DNA from: Epiperipatus broadwayi
Taxonomy: Eukaryota > Onychophora > Udeonychophora > Euonychophora > Peripatidae
NCBI GenBank assembly: GCA_028023455.1
Contig: JAQFVV010006231.1
Coordinates: 3,119,478-3,183,477, forward strand
DNA: 64,000 nt
Reading direction: 5' to 3'
Positions 12,775 to 25,644 of this stretch are shown one piece after another. The notes beneath the pieces were generated by a model, which was not told the DNA's origin, ran no database searches, and saw nothing but the letters and a program-made list of their open reading frames with translations. The number at the start of each line of letters is the position of its first letter. Positions within the stretch are counted from its first letter, which is position 1. A program made the position numbers and the translations under genes.

Positions 12775-13330
12775 AAAAATAAAGATTGATTATGATGAGT
12801 TAAAAGAAGTTAAACAATTACAAATACCTTGGTTGGATTATTAATACAGATGGAAATATAATGGAGATGAAATTAATCATAGAATGAAAAAGGAAGATTT
12901 TTAATAAATGTGTTTTACCAGTTCTTACTTATGGATCTGAGACTTGGACACTTAATAGAAGAGCAACATAGAGACTTCAGACCACTCGGAGAAGTATGGA
13001 GAGATGCATGTTAGGAGTAACAAGAAGAAATCGAAACCGCAATATATGGGTAATAGAACAAACAGGTGTTACTGACCTCATTGAAAAAAATAAAAGACTG
13101 AAGTGCAGTTGGGCTGGACATATTGCTAGAAAAGATGATAATAGATGGACAGTTGAAATCTAAAAGTGAATTCCAAGAGATTGTAAAAGACCCAGAAAGG
13201 GACCACATGTGAGATGAATGAAATAAGAAAGTGAGCAGGGGTGATGTGGAGAAAGCTAAAAATCGGAGATTGATTGAACTTGGGGAGACGTTCATCCTGC
13301 AGTGAATTGATAATGGTTGTTGATGATGAT
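12775..13330 (+). mobile_element. RTE-type LINE 3' end, left palindrome arm
   Basis: Reads VLPVLTYGSETWTLNRRAT, then R.MERCMLGVTRRNRNRNIW, then RLKCSWAGHIARKDDNRW: the conserved C-terminal region of RTE polymerases. It ends in a TGATGATGAT tail typical of RTE 3' ends. A few stops; dead. Confidence 0.85.
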
Positions 13331-13599
13331 TTCAGCCTAGTTTTAAAAAATGCTATTATTTGAACTAATTTATTAAATATTATTTAGTAATATTTATATG
13401 TACATCCGCACATACTAATGGTTTACAAAAATGATATTAATTTGAGCTAATTTATTAAATATTATTTAGTAATATCTATATGTACATATATGTGCGGATA
13501 TACATATAAATATTAGATGTGTGGATGTAAATATAAATATTACTAAATAATATTTAATAAATTAGTTCAAATAATAGCATTTTTTTAAAACTAGGCTGA

Positions 13600-14165
13600 A
13601 ATCATCATCAACAACCATTATCAATTCACTGCAGGATGAACGTCTCTCCAAGTTCAATCAATCTCCGATTTTTAGCTTTCTCCACATCACCCCTGCACAC
13701 TTTCTTATTTCATTCATCTCACATGTGGTCCCTTTCTGGGTCTTTTACAATCTCTTGGAATTCACTTTTAGATTTCAACTGTCCATCTATTATCATCTTT
13801 TCTAGCAATATGTCCAGCCCAACTCCACTTCAGTCTTTTATTTTTTTCAATGAGGTCAGTAACACCTGTTTGTTCTATTACCCATATATTGCGGTTTCGA
13901 TTTCTTCTTGTTACTCCTAACATGCATCTCTCCATACTTCTCCGAGTGGTCTGAAGTCTCTATGTTGCTCTTCTATTAAGTGTCCAAGTCTCAGATCCAT
14001 AAGTAAGAACTGGTAAAACACATTTATTAAAAATCTTCCTTTTTCATTCTATGATTAATTTCATCTCCATTATATTTCCATCTGTATTAATAATCCAACC
14101 AAGGTATTTGTAATTGTTTAACTTCTTTTAACTCATCATAATCAATCTTTATTTTTATATTTTGA
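13600..14165 (-). mobile_element. RTE-type LINE 3' end, right palindrome arm (mirror copy)
   Basis: Reverse-complement twin of 12775-13330, with the same stops. The apparent 94-residue ORFs on the opposite strand in both copies are antisense shadows of this element. Confidence 0.85.
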
Positions 14166-17100
14166 GAACATCTATATATATATATATATTGTGACAGGGT
14201 GGATTCAAACCCTGTTTCACAAAAGAAAAATTTGTACACACACATGTGTATATAGTTCTTATATTATTTATTTGAGTATATTTGACTTTTTAAATTGGTA
14301 GAGGAAGTATGAAAGGGGAGGGGTGTTTATTCTCTTGTATTTTATTGAAACACGAGTATATATATATTTGCTGTATGGATGGATGGACGGACGAATGAAC
14401 GAATTTAACAAATATAAATTTGATTTCGAAGATAGAAGCTAATGCAGTTCGTTTTATTATAATAGAGAAAAGAGATCTTAAATGAAAAAAAAAAATTAAA
14501 ACTGTATACATTATTATGTAAATAATGTAAAAAGAAAAACAAAAAAATAAAAGTCAAAAACAAATTTCAGGTGGTCAACAAAATTTCCTGACCTTGAAAA
14601 GACAAAAAGGTGGGGAAAGCTTTTTGCTTTGTTTAAAGAGAAACTGGACCTCAAAACCACGTGGGTGATAACTTTCTAGAAAAAAATGAGTCTACAAAAA
14701 AAGAAATATAGAGAATAATATATTTTTTGGTAAGGACAGTTCATCTGATACTACTTTGAAGAAAATAATTCTCCACACGTTATTAAAATGTATGATGCAA
14801 TACTAAATTGCAGCTGGATTAGATCGAATCTATAATAAATAATTTTAATAATTATAATAAATAATTTTGCCAATACTGGAAAGTAGACGCTTCTGAAATA
14901 TTTCAACAGTAACCTCCTCCAAAGAGAATCAATACCAATTCCTGAAATTAATTAGATTAAACACATGGGAAGTCACCAGCCGAACAAATTATTACCATTG
15001 TTTTAATATTTTCATCATTATCCCAGGGAGAAACACAGGTAGTATAAACTTTTATTGCATATATTTCTTCACTTCTATATTACAGCATTAACCAAATGAT
15101 GGTAAATTGACTTTTAGAAAGTGATCAACTGAGAAACTATTCGTAATTTTAAAAATAATATTCTACATCTAAATAAGTGGATTTGGACATGATTGCTTTT
15201 CTCTTGTAATTTTCTTAATTCATTTGTTAATATACGCAGTGTGTGTATGTTTGTGTTTTATATATATAAAATATTTGAGCACAAATAATATTCATATTTA
15301 TGATTTATCAATTATGTTTGATATTAAAATTAATAGAAAGCTTATCCATATCTGTGTTGCTTTTTTATTTTGGTTTGCCTGCAGAGTGTAGGGGGGGTAT
15401 TTGACTTATTTTTGATTACTGTATATGCCATAATTTCCAACGCAGAGAATAAAGGCTTTTGAAAGTGATCAACTGAGAAACTATTCATAATTTTAAAATA
15501 ATATTCTGCATCTAAATAAATGGATTTGGACATGATTGCTTTTCTCTTGTAATTTTCTTTATTCGTTAATATACACCGTGTGTGTGTGTATGCTTGTGTT
15601 CTATACCTATAAAATATTTGAGCATCAAATAATATTAATATTTATGATTTATCAATTATGTTTGATATTAAAATTAATAGAAAGCTTATCCATATAAAGC
15701 AGAGTATAATTAATTTGATAAATAGAAGCTCTCGTGTAATGTTCATTTTGCTTTTTAGTTTATATAATCTCCCGCCATTTTAATGAAGCACCATCTGCCT
15801 GCCATTGTTAATTTTTTGACTTTTACCATTAAAGTTTTTCTGTTTTTGTTGCCTAATTCGAATTTCATAGCGTTTTTTTGGTTTTTTTTAGAATTTGTTT
15901 GATTTTTAATTTTTTGATTTGTTTGTCTTAGGTGTTATAATTTTTGTGGAGGTTGAGCATTTGTTCTAAGTGTACTTTTTTAAAATTTACGTATTATTTC
16001 ACTTGATTTTATACTTGCCTTAGGCAAAATTTTTACTTGATTTTTACTTACTTTTGATATCTTGCCTTAGGCATTTTAATTTTAATGGTTATTTTGTTTA
16101 TTTTTACCAATTTTGTGTGTGTACTTTTTTAAAATTTACCTATTATTTCATTTGTGTGTGTGTGTGTGCTTTTTTAAAATTTACATATTATTTCACTTGA
16201 TTTTATACTTGCCTTAGGCAAAAAAATTTACTTGATTTTTACTCTTGCCTTAGGCATTTTAATTTTAATTTTCCATCCATTTCAGCAATTTTTGTATAGA
16301 AATTTATTACTTGCAGGCTTCTTGGTGGTTCTGCAGTGCCACCTGGTGGCTCATCCAGTATGTCAGATAAGTACCAAGCTAAACAAATAAATAAGCTTGC
16401 CAGTGATTTGATCTCAGCCAGCTCTCAGCCGACAAAGACATTCTGATTGGCTGGAAAGAACAAAGAAACCGCCTGATCAAAGAAAATAAAAAAAAAATGC
16501 TGAGATTTTCATTTCAAATATGATTTAAAGTATTAAAAAAGTATAATTTGAGAAATTAAAATAATTTTCATAAAATATACTAAAAAAACAAAATTATTTT
16601 CGAAAAATATTGAAGATTTTAGTAAAAATATTTAAGATTTAGCAAAAAAAATATTTACTTTTCTATAACGTAAAACTGAAAAAAAGCATTTACATCAGCA
16701 ATTCTTTGTTTGTATGTTCACTTTTAAATTTGCCGAAATTGAATATTTTATAATAAATAAATAGCAATTTATTTTTGAAAGAACTTTCGTTCATTTTCAT
16801 AACCTGACAAATTATTAATATACTTTTTATAAACGAATCTGAAGTGAATTTAATATTATAAGTGAATATATTTTAACAATTGGCTTTGTCTTCAGTTTGT
16901 GAGTTGGCCAATTAAAAGCTTTGATTTTTACCTCATACAACCAATAATATAATTAGCAGTTTAAGAGTTAAGCAAGTTTATTTGTTTTAAATTAATTCAA
17001 AATTTATTAACAAATTGAAATAAATTAAAATCAAATATATATATATATATATGCCAAATAAACATTTAAAATATATGCATATAATCTGATTATGCTTTAA

Positions 17101-18649
17101 GTAAATATGTTTTCAATTGACATTCAACTTTATATTTAAATAGTGATTGCACATCAATCTCCATTTATTTGATACTAAATACAGATACACAAGTTTATGT
17201 AACAAAAAATGTTGTAAAACATTTATACTTTCCAAAATATAAGAGAATTCAAGATATATATATATGAATCTACTTATTTGTTAATATAAATTTAAGAGAA
17301 TAAAATAAATACTTATTATGGTATAATCTTTTTGAACTGCTAATATAAGTGATATACCTGAAGTTAATTTATGTGCAATAAATAATTAAAAAATGAGTAT
17401 AGAAAATTAAAATAATAATTATTATGCTGCAAGATATAAATAACAAACTTAGAAAAACATAACTTTTATATTTAAGTATGTAGATAGATTACTACTTAAC
17501 CTATAATTAATTATACAACTATTCATATCAATAATATTATACATTTTAAATGAAGAGAAAAAATATATAGCAATAATAATGATAAATATAAGCAAAAAGC
17601 CTTTTTAAAATAGTACCATTGTTCTAGTGTTTATTCTTTTTTAATTGTGATCAGAAGATGTTTTATTCCAGAGAAAGTAAAAATATCTTGAAAAATTATA
17701 AGATTTGAAACAAATTTTATTAATTCTGACATTTTCCAAATATTCACATTATCTTTTCATTTAGCAGATATTTGATTTGTATAACATTATCAGTGTGCAA
17801 ACACTAATATATATCCATAATAATGCAATATAGATATCCTTTTATTTAACAAGTAAATTCATAAAATGTTATAAGTGAACAGATAGATACTGGTTTAGTT
17901 TCATCCATGACAATGCTATGAAAATTAAACCAATTTTTATTTTATGCATAAATTATCCATCATCAGTAGGTGAACATAATCTTTGTGTACATTTTTCTGT
18001 TGTTAACATTTAGATCTCATCATTGAAAAGCAGGTAATATCTGTTTTTTTTTTAAAAAACAAAAAAACATTCCAATGGTTTTGAAATGTTAAGAATTAAT
18101 TTTCATATTTTAATACATTGTCATCTCTCAAAAATTCAATGACCTTGTCTAGACAATGGATGAACATTATTGATTTTAGCACATTATTATATCCATTTTA
18201 CAATCATACACTTTTAAAATATAAATTTAAAAAATCAGAAGGAACTTAGATTTGTTTCTGTTGAAGCCAAAGTAGAGAAAGTTTTTTTCTCTTCATTTCT
18301 ATATATAACATTTCATTGACATCATAGTACTATAGCAATACTTTTTTATTCAGTCTTTAACCAATTACAACTCGCATTCCATAATTAAAGATGATATTAC
18401 ACAATAATGACAAATAAAAAATTCACAATTATTACATATAATGAACATTTATGTTTTGAATACAAATACCATTCTTTCACTCTAACACAAATTAAATAAT
18501 TAGTAACACATTCTTATTATATTATCATTATCATAGCAACACAGTTCAATGTTTTATAGATTAAGATATCTACCATCAAAATCAAACAAGTAAGAAAAAA
18601 TTTTTTATGACTTTCATTTTACGTACTGAAACTCATTTCAAATTTCAAT

Positions 18650-18885
18650 AGGTACAATATATATACTGAACATTAAAAAAGATATGTGTAAGAGATTGTG
18701 GTCTGGGCCAACTAATGAGTGCTGGTTCAGTACAAAATGTGCATTTTGGGGATCATAGATCCTTTTCACATGTCTTTGGTCATATGTTTATGATTACATC
18801 CTTCACAAGGTGTTAAAAGGTGATAGGAACCAGTCCCTACCTTCCGTGAGAGTGGTGTCATGAAAATTATACTACAGAAATATTA
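18650..18885 (+). repeat. Family B ribozyme-bearing repeat
   Basis: Opposite orientation to the 6.9-kb copy: ACATATCTT complement, hammerhead, then the CACAAGGTGTTAAAAGGTGA region and the ATTATACTACAGAAATATT end. Confidence 0.7.
18708..18749 (+). ncRNA. Hammerhead-like ribozyme, family B copy 2
   Basis: Stem I CCAA (18708-18711) pairs with TTGG (18746-18749). CTAATGA at 18712-18718 has G5 changed to A. Stem II GTGCTG/CAGTAC has six pairs and loop GTT. AAAA stands in place of GAAA (18734-18737). Stem III is ATG-TG-CAT with an ATT cleavage site. Fold preserved, core mutated. Confidence 0.5.
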
Positions 18886-19652
18886 ACATTTATGCTATTT
18901 TCAGATCTTTTTGTTGCTTAACAAAACATACACATATAAACTATCATATAATGTATATTATAAGAGATTTGTGCACATTTGTTATAAATATGTTTTCTCT
19001 TAAAATGCATTTAATTACATTAAAATTATTTAATTAATTTAAAATATTTATAATTTATTTAAATATAAACAATCTTTAAATATAAATAGTAATGTTTTAA
19101 AATAAATAATTTTAATTGTTATACTTCAAAACAAAAGCATTTTATATCTAAAAAAAATTTTTTAAGTTTTCAAATATAACATTTAAAACTGAAGTTTTTA
19201 TGAATATTTTTAATGCTGTAGTATAATTTCCAAGAGTATATATAATATGCTGGCTGTAAAAAAAAAACAAGATTATTTTTAAATTAGTCTCAGTGAGGGA
19301 ATTTTCTTTAACTGCTAATGACAACTGCCATAAATAAAAATTTTCAAATATAGTTTATTACTACCAAAAAAAAAAACATTTTGAGATGAAACTCTTTTAA
19401 GAGCAAATACGTATAAAGCAGAAATATCTTATATGGAACATTTTCTTTTATAATTTATTTTTATCAAATTTAAATGTACTGTACATCTGAATTATGAAAA
19501 GCCCTATGATAATTTTACAGCTGCATCTTCTATAGAAATATGATAGTTTAATTGACTGGTGTGTAAATAAAAATAAATGCAGCAGGGGAAAATGTTAACA
19601 GAAACGTATTATAAAAATCTCATAAAGATGATAAATGAAGTTCATGAGAATT

Positions 19653-19757
19653 GTAAATATAGGGGATTTGAACCCAGACTTTCAAGGACCTTTCAACTAT
19701 CCACACTATCTCATATCACTGATATGCATGATCACACACACATGTATATGAAGGGTG
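19653..19757 (-). repeat. Family A 3' fragment
   Basis: Minus strand ...GGTCCTTGAAAGTCTGGGTTCAAATCCCC: the B-box-like end of family A, with no ribozyme part. Confidence 0.65.
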
Positions 19758-20472
19758 CCTGTATTTCAAATATCATGAGAATTATAAAATGTTAAATTCT
19801 TGTACAAATTGTAATGTTTTTTTTAAAACAACAAAACATTACTGAAAAAACCTCAAAAGATTTTGTTTATGTTTAGGAGGCGTATGGATAAATGTAAATC
19901 AGCTTCATTCATTAAAAACTCTCATAAATTGTCAATTCAGAATAGAAAGTTCCCATTAATTAGTCACACACATCAAGTTTCATTCATTCTTTTTACTAGC
20001 AATTATCTTAAACAATTTGCAGTGATTAACAATGCAATTCAATCTTTTTATTTTATAGAATTAAGACCATAATGGCAACAGTGAATAAAAAAACCACTTA
20101 GCTATTAGCAAGTCACATGTCATTTACTGAATTCTGATTTACTAACTAAATATTCGATGTCGTCTACAGAATTAAGTAAAATTGTTTGAGTTTTGTTATT
20201 AATTATCGTAAATCATTTTTAAGATAGATAAAGCTATTAAAGCTTTTTTGGGTTGAATAATTTAGGGACATCTAAAACACTGACATTATTTCTTAGATCA
20301 GTAGCTTTAAGAAGAATTTTAGTTAATAAAAAAAGATTTTAATAAACTTTCACCAACAAAATCATAATAAAGCAATATAAATGATTTACGAATAGGTACC
20401 CAGCCTTCCATTGTAAAGTTGGCGTAAAGAACAATACGAATGATCCTCAGAATCTAAAATAAAGCAAAGAAT

Positions 20473-20518
20473 TGCTTGTAAAGCAGCTGTGCTAACCACT
20501 CGGCCACCAACGCTTGAC
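20473..20518 (-). repeat. tRNA-like SINE, 5' half
   Basis: Minus strand begins GTCAAGCGTTGGTGGCCGAG and stops after the D-arm/anticodon region (CAGCTGCTTTACAAGC). Confidence 0.65.
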
Positions 20519-20610
20519 TAAGAAAATTATGTTTCAAAATGGAATATAGATAGGAATATATGTTTATATAATTTCTAGAAAATATGTATATATAAACAAA
20601 AAATAAGTGT

Positions 20611-20743
20611 TTTTTTTTTTCATACGTCATAGCATCGGCCAGGACGCGAACCCTCAACCATCTGCAACCAACTACTTGCTTGCATGGGCAACCAACTACT
20701 TGCTTGCATGGCAGCTGCGATACCTCTTGGCTAACAACGCAAG
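20611..20743 (-). repeat. tRNA-like SINE with an internal 24-bp duplication
   Basis: Minus strand from TTGCGTTGTTAGCCAAGAGG to GCTATGACGTATG and a poly-A tail. The segment GCAACCAACTACTTGCTTGC(ATGG) occurs twice in a row (20664-20711), doubling the anticodon/variable region. Confidence 0.75.
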
Positions 20744-21394
20744 AGCCTATATTTAATACATTTTTCAATTTTTTTTTAAAAAAAGGAAGAGGAAAATTCA
20801 ATTTCAATTATAAATGATAATAACTGGTAAACATTTATTCTTATTATTATTTTCAAATTTATTTATATCTAATATGATAATAAATTTGAATTAAATATTT
20901 AATTAAATCTTTAAAATGTTAAAAGTAATTGTAAAAAGATAAGTTTTAGATGTATAGTAGATATCTCTATCCACAATGTTTTTATTATGGTTTCATTGGA
21001 CCATGATTCCAAAAAATTAAAAATTAATATTATTTTTTTACTTTCAGTGTAATTGTTGTGCTCTATATGTAGCAAAAGATCATAAGCAGATAGTAACAAT
21101 AAGCTTTTTACCCCCAAAATCCAAACTCTGCTGAAAATGTAAAGAAACATTTATTTTACTCTCTTTAATTTTGTATAGGCATGTGTAATTTCAGTACAAA
21201 ATTAAAAAACAAATTGTAATTAAAATAATAAATCAGAGCAATAAGTTAATCTTCCCCAAACAGCCTGTAAATTATGATCCTATTTTAGAAAGAAATTCTG
21301 AATTCAGTATAATAAAGAAATTTTTTTTCTTCTAAATCTATTGGAATTGAATTATAGCATTCATCATAAGTTAAATAAAGCAATTCAACTAAAA

Positions 21395-21867
21395 TAGGGA
21401 TGGGCAAATAGTGGCCTGAGGGCCACCTGTGGCCCACTAAGAGTTTTTATGTGGCTCACCAAGACAATCAGAAAAATCCACCTTGAATTGAGATTTCCTT
21501 CCCGTGCATGACTGAAGATTTGTCTCGTATTTTCCACTAGGATGGCCACATCAATATACATGCACAGTGTAGATATGATGTGCAGTGCTTTTCCAGTTGA
21601 TTTGGTTAATTTCAATTTTGTTTTTGCATTAGCAAATATATATACATTTCCAACTTTAGTGAAATCATGAACCCTCTGAAAAAATGTAAAATCGGTGATG
21701 AATGTCATGTATTTAATGAAGAATGGACAAACAAATATTTCTTTGGTTATACAGAGAATAAAGCAGGGTGTTCATTGTGTCATAAAAAAAAGGTGCAGCT
21801 CTCCGCTAACCTTCACTTCCATAAAGTGGCCCTCCGGGCCCCGAGCCAAAACAATTGCCCACCCCTG
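21395..21867 (+). mobile_element. Non-autonomous hAT transposon (SPIN/Charlie-like)
   Basis: Terminal inverted repeats TAGGGATGGGCAA and TTGCCCACCCCTG (hAT consensus CAGGGGTGGGCAA) are flanked by identical 8-bp direct repeats AACTAAAA (21387-21394 and 21868-21875), the hAT target-site length. Length is 473 bp. The GTGGCC / GGCCCTCCGGGCCCC subterminal regions are more GC-rich than the surroundings. It retains the N-terminus of a transposase from 21667 (see next entry). Confidence 0.92.
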
Positions 21868-21873
21868 AACTAA
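21667..21873 (+). pseudogene. hAT transposase N-terminal fragment
   Basis: ATG at 21667 reads MNPLKKCKIGDECHVFNEEW and continues to a CSLCHKK zinc-ligand pair. This matches the start of hAT transposases of the GTF2IRD2/ZBED5/EPM2AIP1 type (K.R+VD.E.R.F...W...YFF......CL.C). It stops after about 44 recognisable residues where the 3' terminal region joins; the finger histidines and the whole catalytic part are absent. Cannot encode an active enzyme. Confidence 0.8.
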
Positions 21874-22110
21874 AACAAAAAATAAAATAAAATTAGCAAC
21901 TATCTATAAATTTGTCTTTTTAATTTATATATTTTGTTGCATGCACACACCCACATATATAGGCATTTAAACATTTCAGTTTATTTACTTTATATGTGAA
22001 TTTATATATATGATAAAGCTTGGAATCAACTGTCACAAATGTAGATACATTCTATAGTAAATTTTAATGATTCAGATAATTTTTATTGGAAAGTTTTTAT
22101 AATTTTTATT

Positions 22111-22136
22111 TATAATAATAATAATAATAATAATAA
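22111..22136. repeat. (AAT)n microsatellite
   Basis: About eight AAT units. Confidence 0.85.
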
Positions 22137-22838
22137 AAGGTATTAAAGTTGTTTTTAAATATAATTACTGATCAATGGCCTTCATAGGTGAGTGGCTAAT
22201 TTATTAATCTGCTATATCATGGCCTGATTTGGAGTTAAGAGTTTTACAGATAGATGGTGAGTTCCAAGTAAGTTCAAGATATTTGTTAGTATCTAACCTA
22301 AGTAATTATTCCATATTTATTGGTGAAAATGTAGATACTATTAGATGGAGAATAATGAAAATCCAAACACAATTAACAATTTATCACTGGTAATGGGATT
22401 TTTATATAATCATCGGTAATGAATCTCTCTCATCAATGTTTTTATATTTTAATTTAGAATAAAATAAAATGTATTGATTCTGCCTGTGGAAATATTAACT
22501 GTAATTAGTCTTATTTCTTTTTTTGTTTTAAATATAATTCTCTTCATCTTAGTTGTCCCAACTTCTTTTTGAGCAGATTCCTAAATAAATATATATGCAC
22601 ATGTAAATGTATACACAACAGATGCCATTTTAATATATATATAAACCTATTCATAGAAAAAACAGATTTACAACATTTAAATGGTTCTTTAGGAATCTAG
22701 CTTGTGAATTTCAATGAATATGAACTTGTTTATAATGGGAATCGGTTTGTATTCTTACATTACATATTTGATAAGCTGTAAAATTATTTACATTCATGTT
22801 AAGTCATTAGACTTACATATGTATATATTTTTTTAAAG

Positions 22839-22961
22839 ATACATTGTTCGATTAGATCATGGTCGTTTCCGATGGACTATATATCGAAGTTTTGGTCAGT
22901 TCAAAAGTCTCCATGAACATCTGCAAGGCTTTAAACTTACATTTAATGTACCAACTCCTGG
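22839..22961 (+). CDS. Pld: Phospholipase D, PX-domain core exon
   Basis: Exon between TTTTTTTAAAG and GTGAGT. Its first base completes the split Ile codon of the previous exon, and it ends on the first two bases of a Gly codon. The product begins IYIVRLDHGRFRWTIYRSFG and matches the PX core of PLD: the LYTIEL.HG.F.W strand pair, then the basic R-x-(F/Y) motif with the following F..L...L helix, where the Arg lies at the phosphoinositide-binding position of PX domains. The exon ends in a proline-containing stretch (VPTPG), as in the PLD1 FIRIPIP loop. No stop codon or frame break is present, so this part of the gene looks functional. Confidence 0.9.
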
Positions 22962-23310
22962 GTGAGTTTATATCTTATGCATTACTTTTTATATTTTAAT
23001 ATTTTTAAATCTTATGTATTACTTTTTATACTTTTAATTTGATGATTGAAAATCATTAAATTAGAATATCATGTATGCATTTAAGTCTTTATTTTACTTA
23101 TTAGATTTATTAATTGTAAGGTTAACTATTCCCCAATTATTTATTTTAACTATTTTGTGTATAAATTATTTTTTATTCCATTAAATAAATTTTCTACATA
23201 TTTACTTTCATCTAGGAAATAGTTTTTATTTATTCCTTACTTTCTTCTTGTTTGTATATTGGTGTTATCTTTTCATGTCATGATTGTTAAATTGATTACT
23301 TATATGACAT

Positions 23311-23408
23311 CTTTTTTTTTTTTCAAGTGTTATAGCATCGGCCGGGAAGCAAACCTGCTACCCAGGAATAAGGCAGCTGTGCTGACCTCTCGACCACCAA
23401 TGCTTGAC
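23311..23408 (-). repeat. tRNA-like SINE
   Basis: Minus strand TGTCAAGCATTGGTGGTCGA to CCGATGCTATAACACTTG and poly-A. Part of the anticodon/variable arm is lost. Confidence 0.8.
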
Positions 23409-25178
23409 ATATATACATCTTTTTATTATGCTTTTCTAGCATATAAAAACTCTCTCAACTAGTTATGTGATAAATAAATTTAGTAAGTGTGTTCCAATAA
23501 TATTGTATGCATTTATTTTATCCTTACTCTCTGCATCATAAGGTAATGACCATGCTCATACATGTAATATCCTGCATTACAATACTATCATTTATAACTA
23601 GTCTCAATCATAAGTAGTAGAAGTTTTAATGGTATGGTGTTTTTGTGTGTGTATAATGGTAAGAGACCAAGGGAGAGTAATTATGACTGCTCAACTTTGA
23701 AGATTTCACTAATAGGTAAGTTACTTCTGGCACATGTTTTCATTGATTAAAACAAAATTCAACCATTGCCAATATAAGTTGGTCTTTTGTAGAATGTAAA
23801 TATATGTGCATATTTATATTAATGGCTGTTTTTGAAAAAAATCTTGAATCATTAGAGAAATTATCAACACATATGTATATAATAATGAACAATGCTTGGA
23901 AGGATACATATAATCGGAAAAACAGTAAAAGCTTCAATCGTGTAAAAACTGAAGTTGATATTATTATTACTTTTTAATTCTATCATAAGTATTTTACCCG
24001 CTTATAAAGAAAAGATTATTTTGTTTTAAATTTTAAATATATAGCTGAGCATGCTTTTGGCCTACTCAGTCAAATTCATAGCACTCAAAATGGCTAAAGT
24101 TCATGATGAGTTTATAATACAAATGCAACAAATGTTATGCAAATTTACATGTTTCACTTTTTGTACAAAGCAAAGCAAGAATCTTTTTTGCTAATCACGT
24201 GGGAGTCATTGGTGATGAATCATGCCTCTTTGATCTTCCTCTTTTGATCATCGCATTCAGCAAACACTGCATTTAACATTTGGTGAGTTGAAGCTATGGC
24301 CAGAATTTATTTCATGCCATAGAACACTGACAACACTAGGCTCATTTTTCACACTGTAGAAGAGGCACGCATGCTGTGTCAATCTCATGGCTTGTTGCAG
24401 CCCCAAAAATCATGATTTCGGTTAAAAATCACATTAAATTCTTGTCTCTTCTTTATAATACTTTGTATGAGTCTAAATTATAAATAAAACAACATTGTAT
24501 TATATCATAGTAAAGATATTAAGCTACTAACCAGATAGTATGAAGCTTAAATCATGATATTAGAAGCTGCAACATTATTCCCTATGATCTGCTGCATCAG
24601 ATAAAAGTCATAGCACTGATTTAAGTTTTAATTGCTACATCATTGTTGGTACACAGATCAAAAAGTAGAACAGCTTTTAAATAGTTCTCTTATAGGGTAA
24701 AGGCTTTTAACAGCTCTCCCTAGAGGAACAAATAAATATGAAGGTATTACTCATCAGTCTTGCAAATTACAAGAGGTGAGTATTTGAACAATTTTTTATC
24801 TTTATTTTCTGATTAAAAATTGTTAGATACCTATTTACTACCAAATTAATAATTAGCTACTTTATTACAAAGCAGTTACCTGATAAAAAAAAGTCTTGGA
24901 ATCCAAAAAAAAAATGTTCTTCCTCGTCTGTATTAAAACTCCAGATCATGCACCTGGAAGTGAATGTGCTATTATTATTAAATATGATATATATTTATAT
25001 ATGGATCCAAGATTCATATTTAAAGTAAATTAAAAATTAATAAATAATATTTTTGTTTTGTGATGAGTATAATTAAATAGTATTTAAATATAGTGAATTA
25101 AGTCTGGGGGAGGGAGTTGAAAATTAATTCAATAAATAATGGTGAGCTAAATTTGTTAGAAATATTGTTAATAACATA

Positions 25179-25345
25179 TTACACAGAGACAAATAGTAAC
25201 ACCACTCACTGCAAGCCAGAATTATCAATAGTTGCTGGAAGATGTATGCACTGAGTGGTGCTACTGTATGAAAAATTTTGCCTCTGTGTAACAGCTTGTG
25301 TAAGCATAAAGAATGGTAAGCATGTAATGTTTAGTGGTTTAACAA
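25179..25345 (+). repeat. Family C foldback, no ribozyme
   Basis: Inverted arms 25179-25212 and 25247-25290 (TACACAGAG ... CTCTGTGTA), then the family tail ending GTTTAGTGGTTTAAC. Same hairpin as 1132-1342 and 52154-52325. Confidence 0.7.
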
Positions 25346-25644
25346 GATATTAAATAATATAAACTATAATGTACCCTTTTGTATATAGCTTTTATTTTAA
25401 AATACTAAAAATATATTGAAAGCATGTAAGGGAGTAATAAAGCTAAATATTATTAAAAAAACTATCTTTTCTGTATATATTTTCATTTACCAAATATTAT
25501 TTTATAAGAGTATATTTATATAAAAACAAATAAAACACTCAGTGCAGTAAACTAAAACCAGTTGAAAATACGTTATTTCCAAGTAGCAGTTTATTCGATT
25601 TTATTTATTTTAATCTGCATATAGTCATTATTAGGTGAAAAGAA

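Larger units (their letters stand above)
8466..16975. repeat. Nested giant palindrome (inverted repeat), about 8.5 kb
   Basis: Inner arms 10502-13407 and 13519-16324 are near-identical reverse complements around a spacer of about 110 bp. Outer arms 8466-9010 and 16440-16975 are more diverged but clearly homologous (for example the TTATTAATAATTTGTTAGGTT region near 8625 and its complement near 16810). The left side has about 1.4 kb extra (9011-10501), itself flanked by short inverted repeats. Point differences and small indels occur between inner arms, so this is not an exact machine copy. ORFs inside are shadows of each other across the axis. Confidence 0.9.
5742..22838 (+). other. Pld: PLD intron, 17.1 kb
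   Basis: Bounded by GTAAGA and AAAG with matching phase 2 borders. It contains a family C ribozyme, family B repeat, the 8.5-kb palindrome, family A pieces, two tRNA-like SINEs and a hAT element. Stretches 6100-6880, 7310-8240 and 16976-18650 are AT-rich, with no coding potential or repeat I could recognise. Confidence 0.85.

Noticed and set aside
13011-13920. Two mirror-image 94-residue ORFs that look like a conserved protein pair
   Set aside because: They are antisense to the RTE 3' end in the two palindrome arms. The sense strand has clear RTE homology, and their similarity is due to the inverted duplication.
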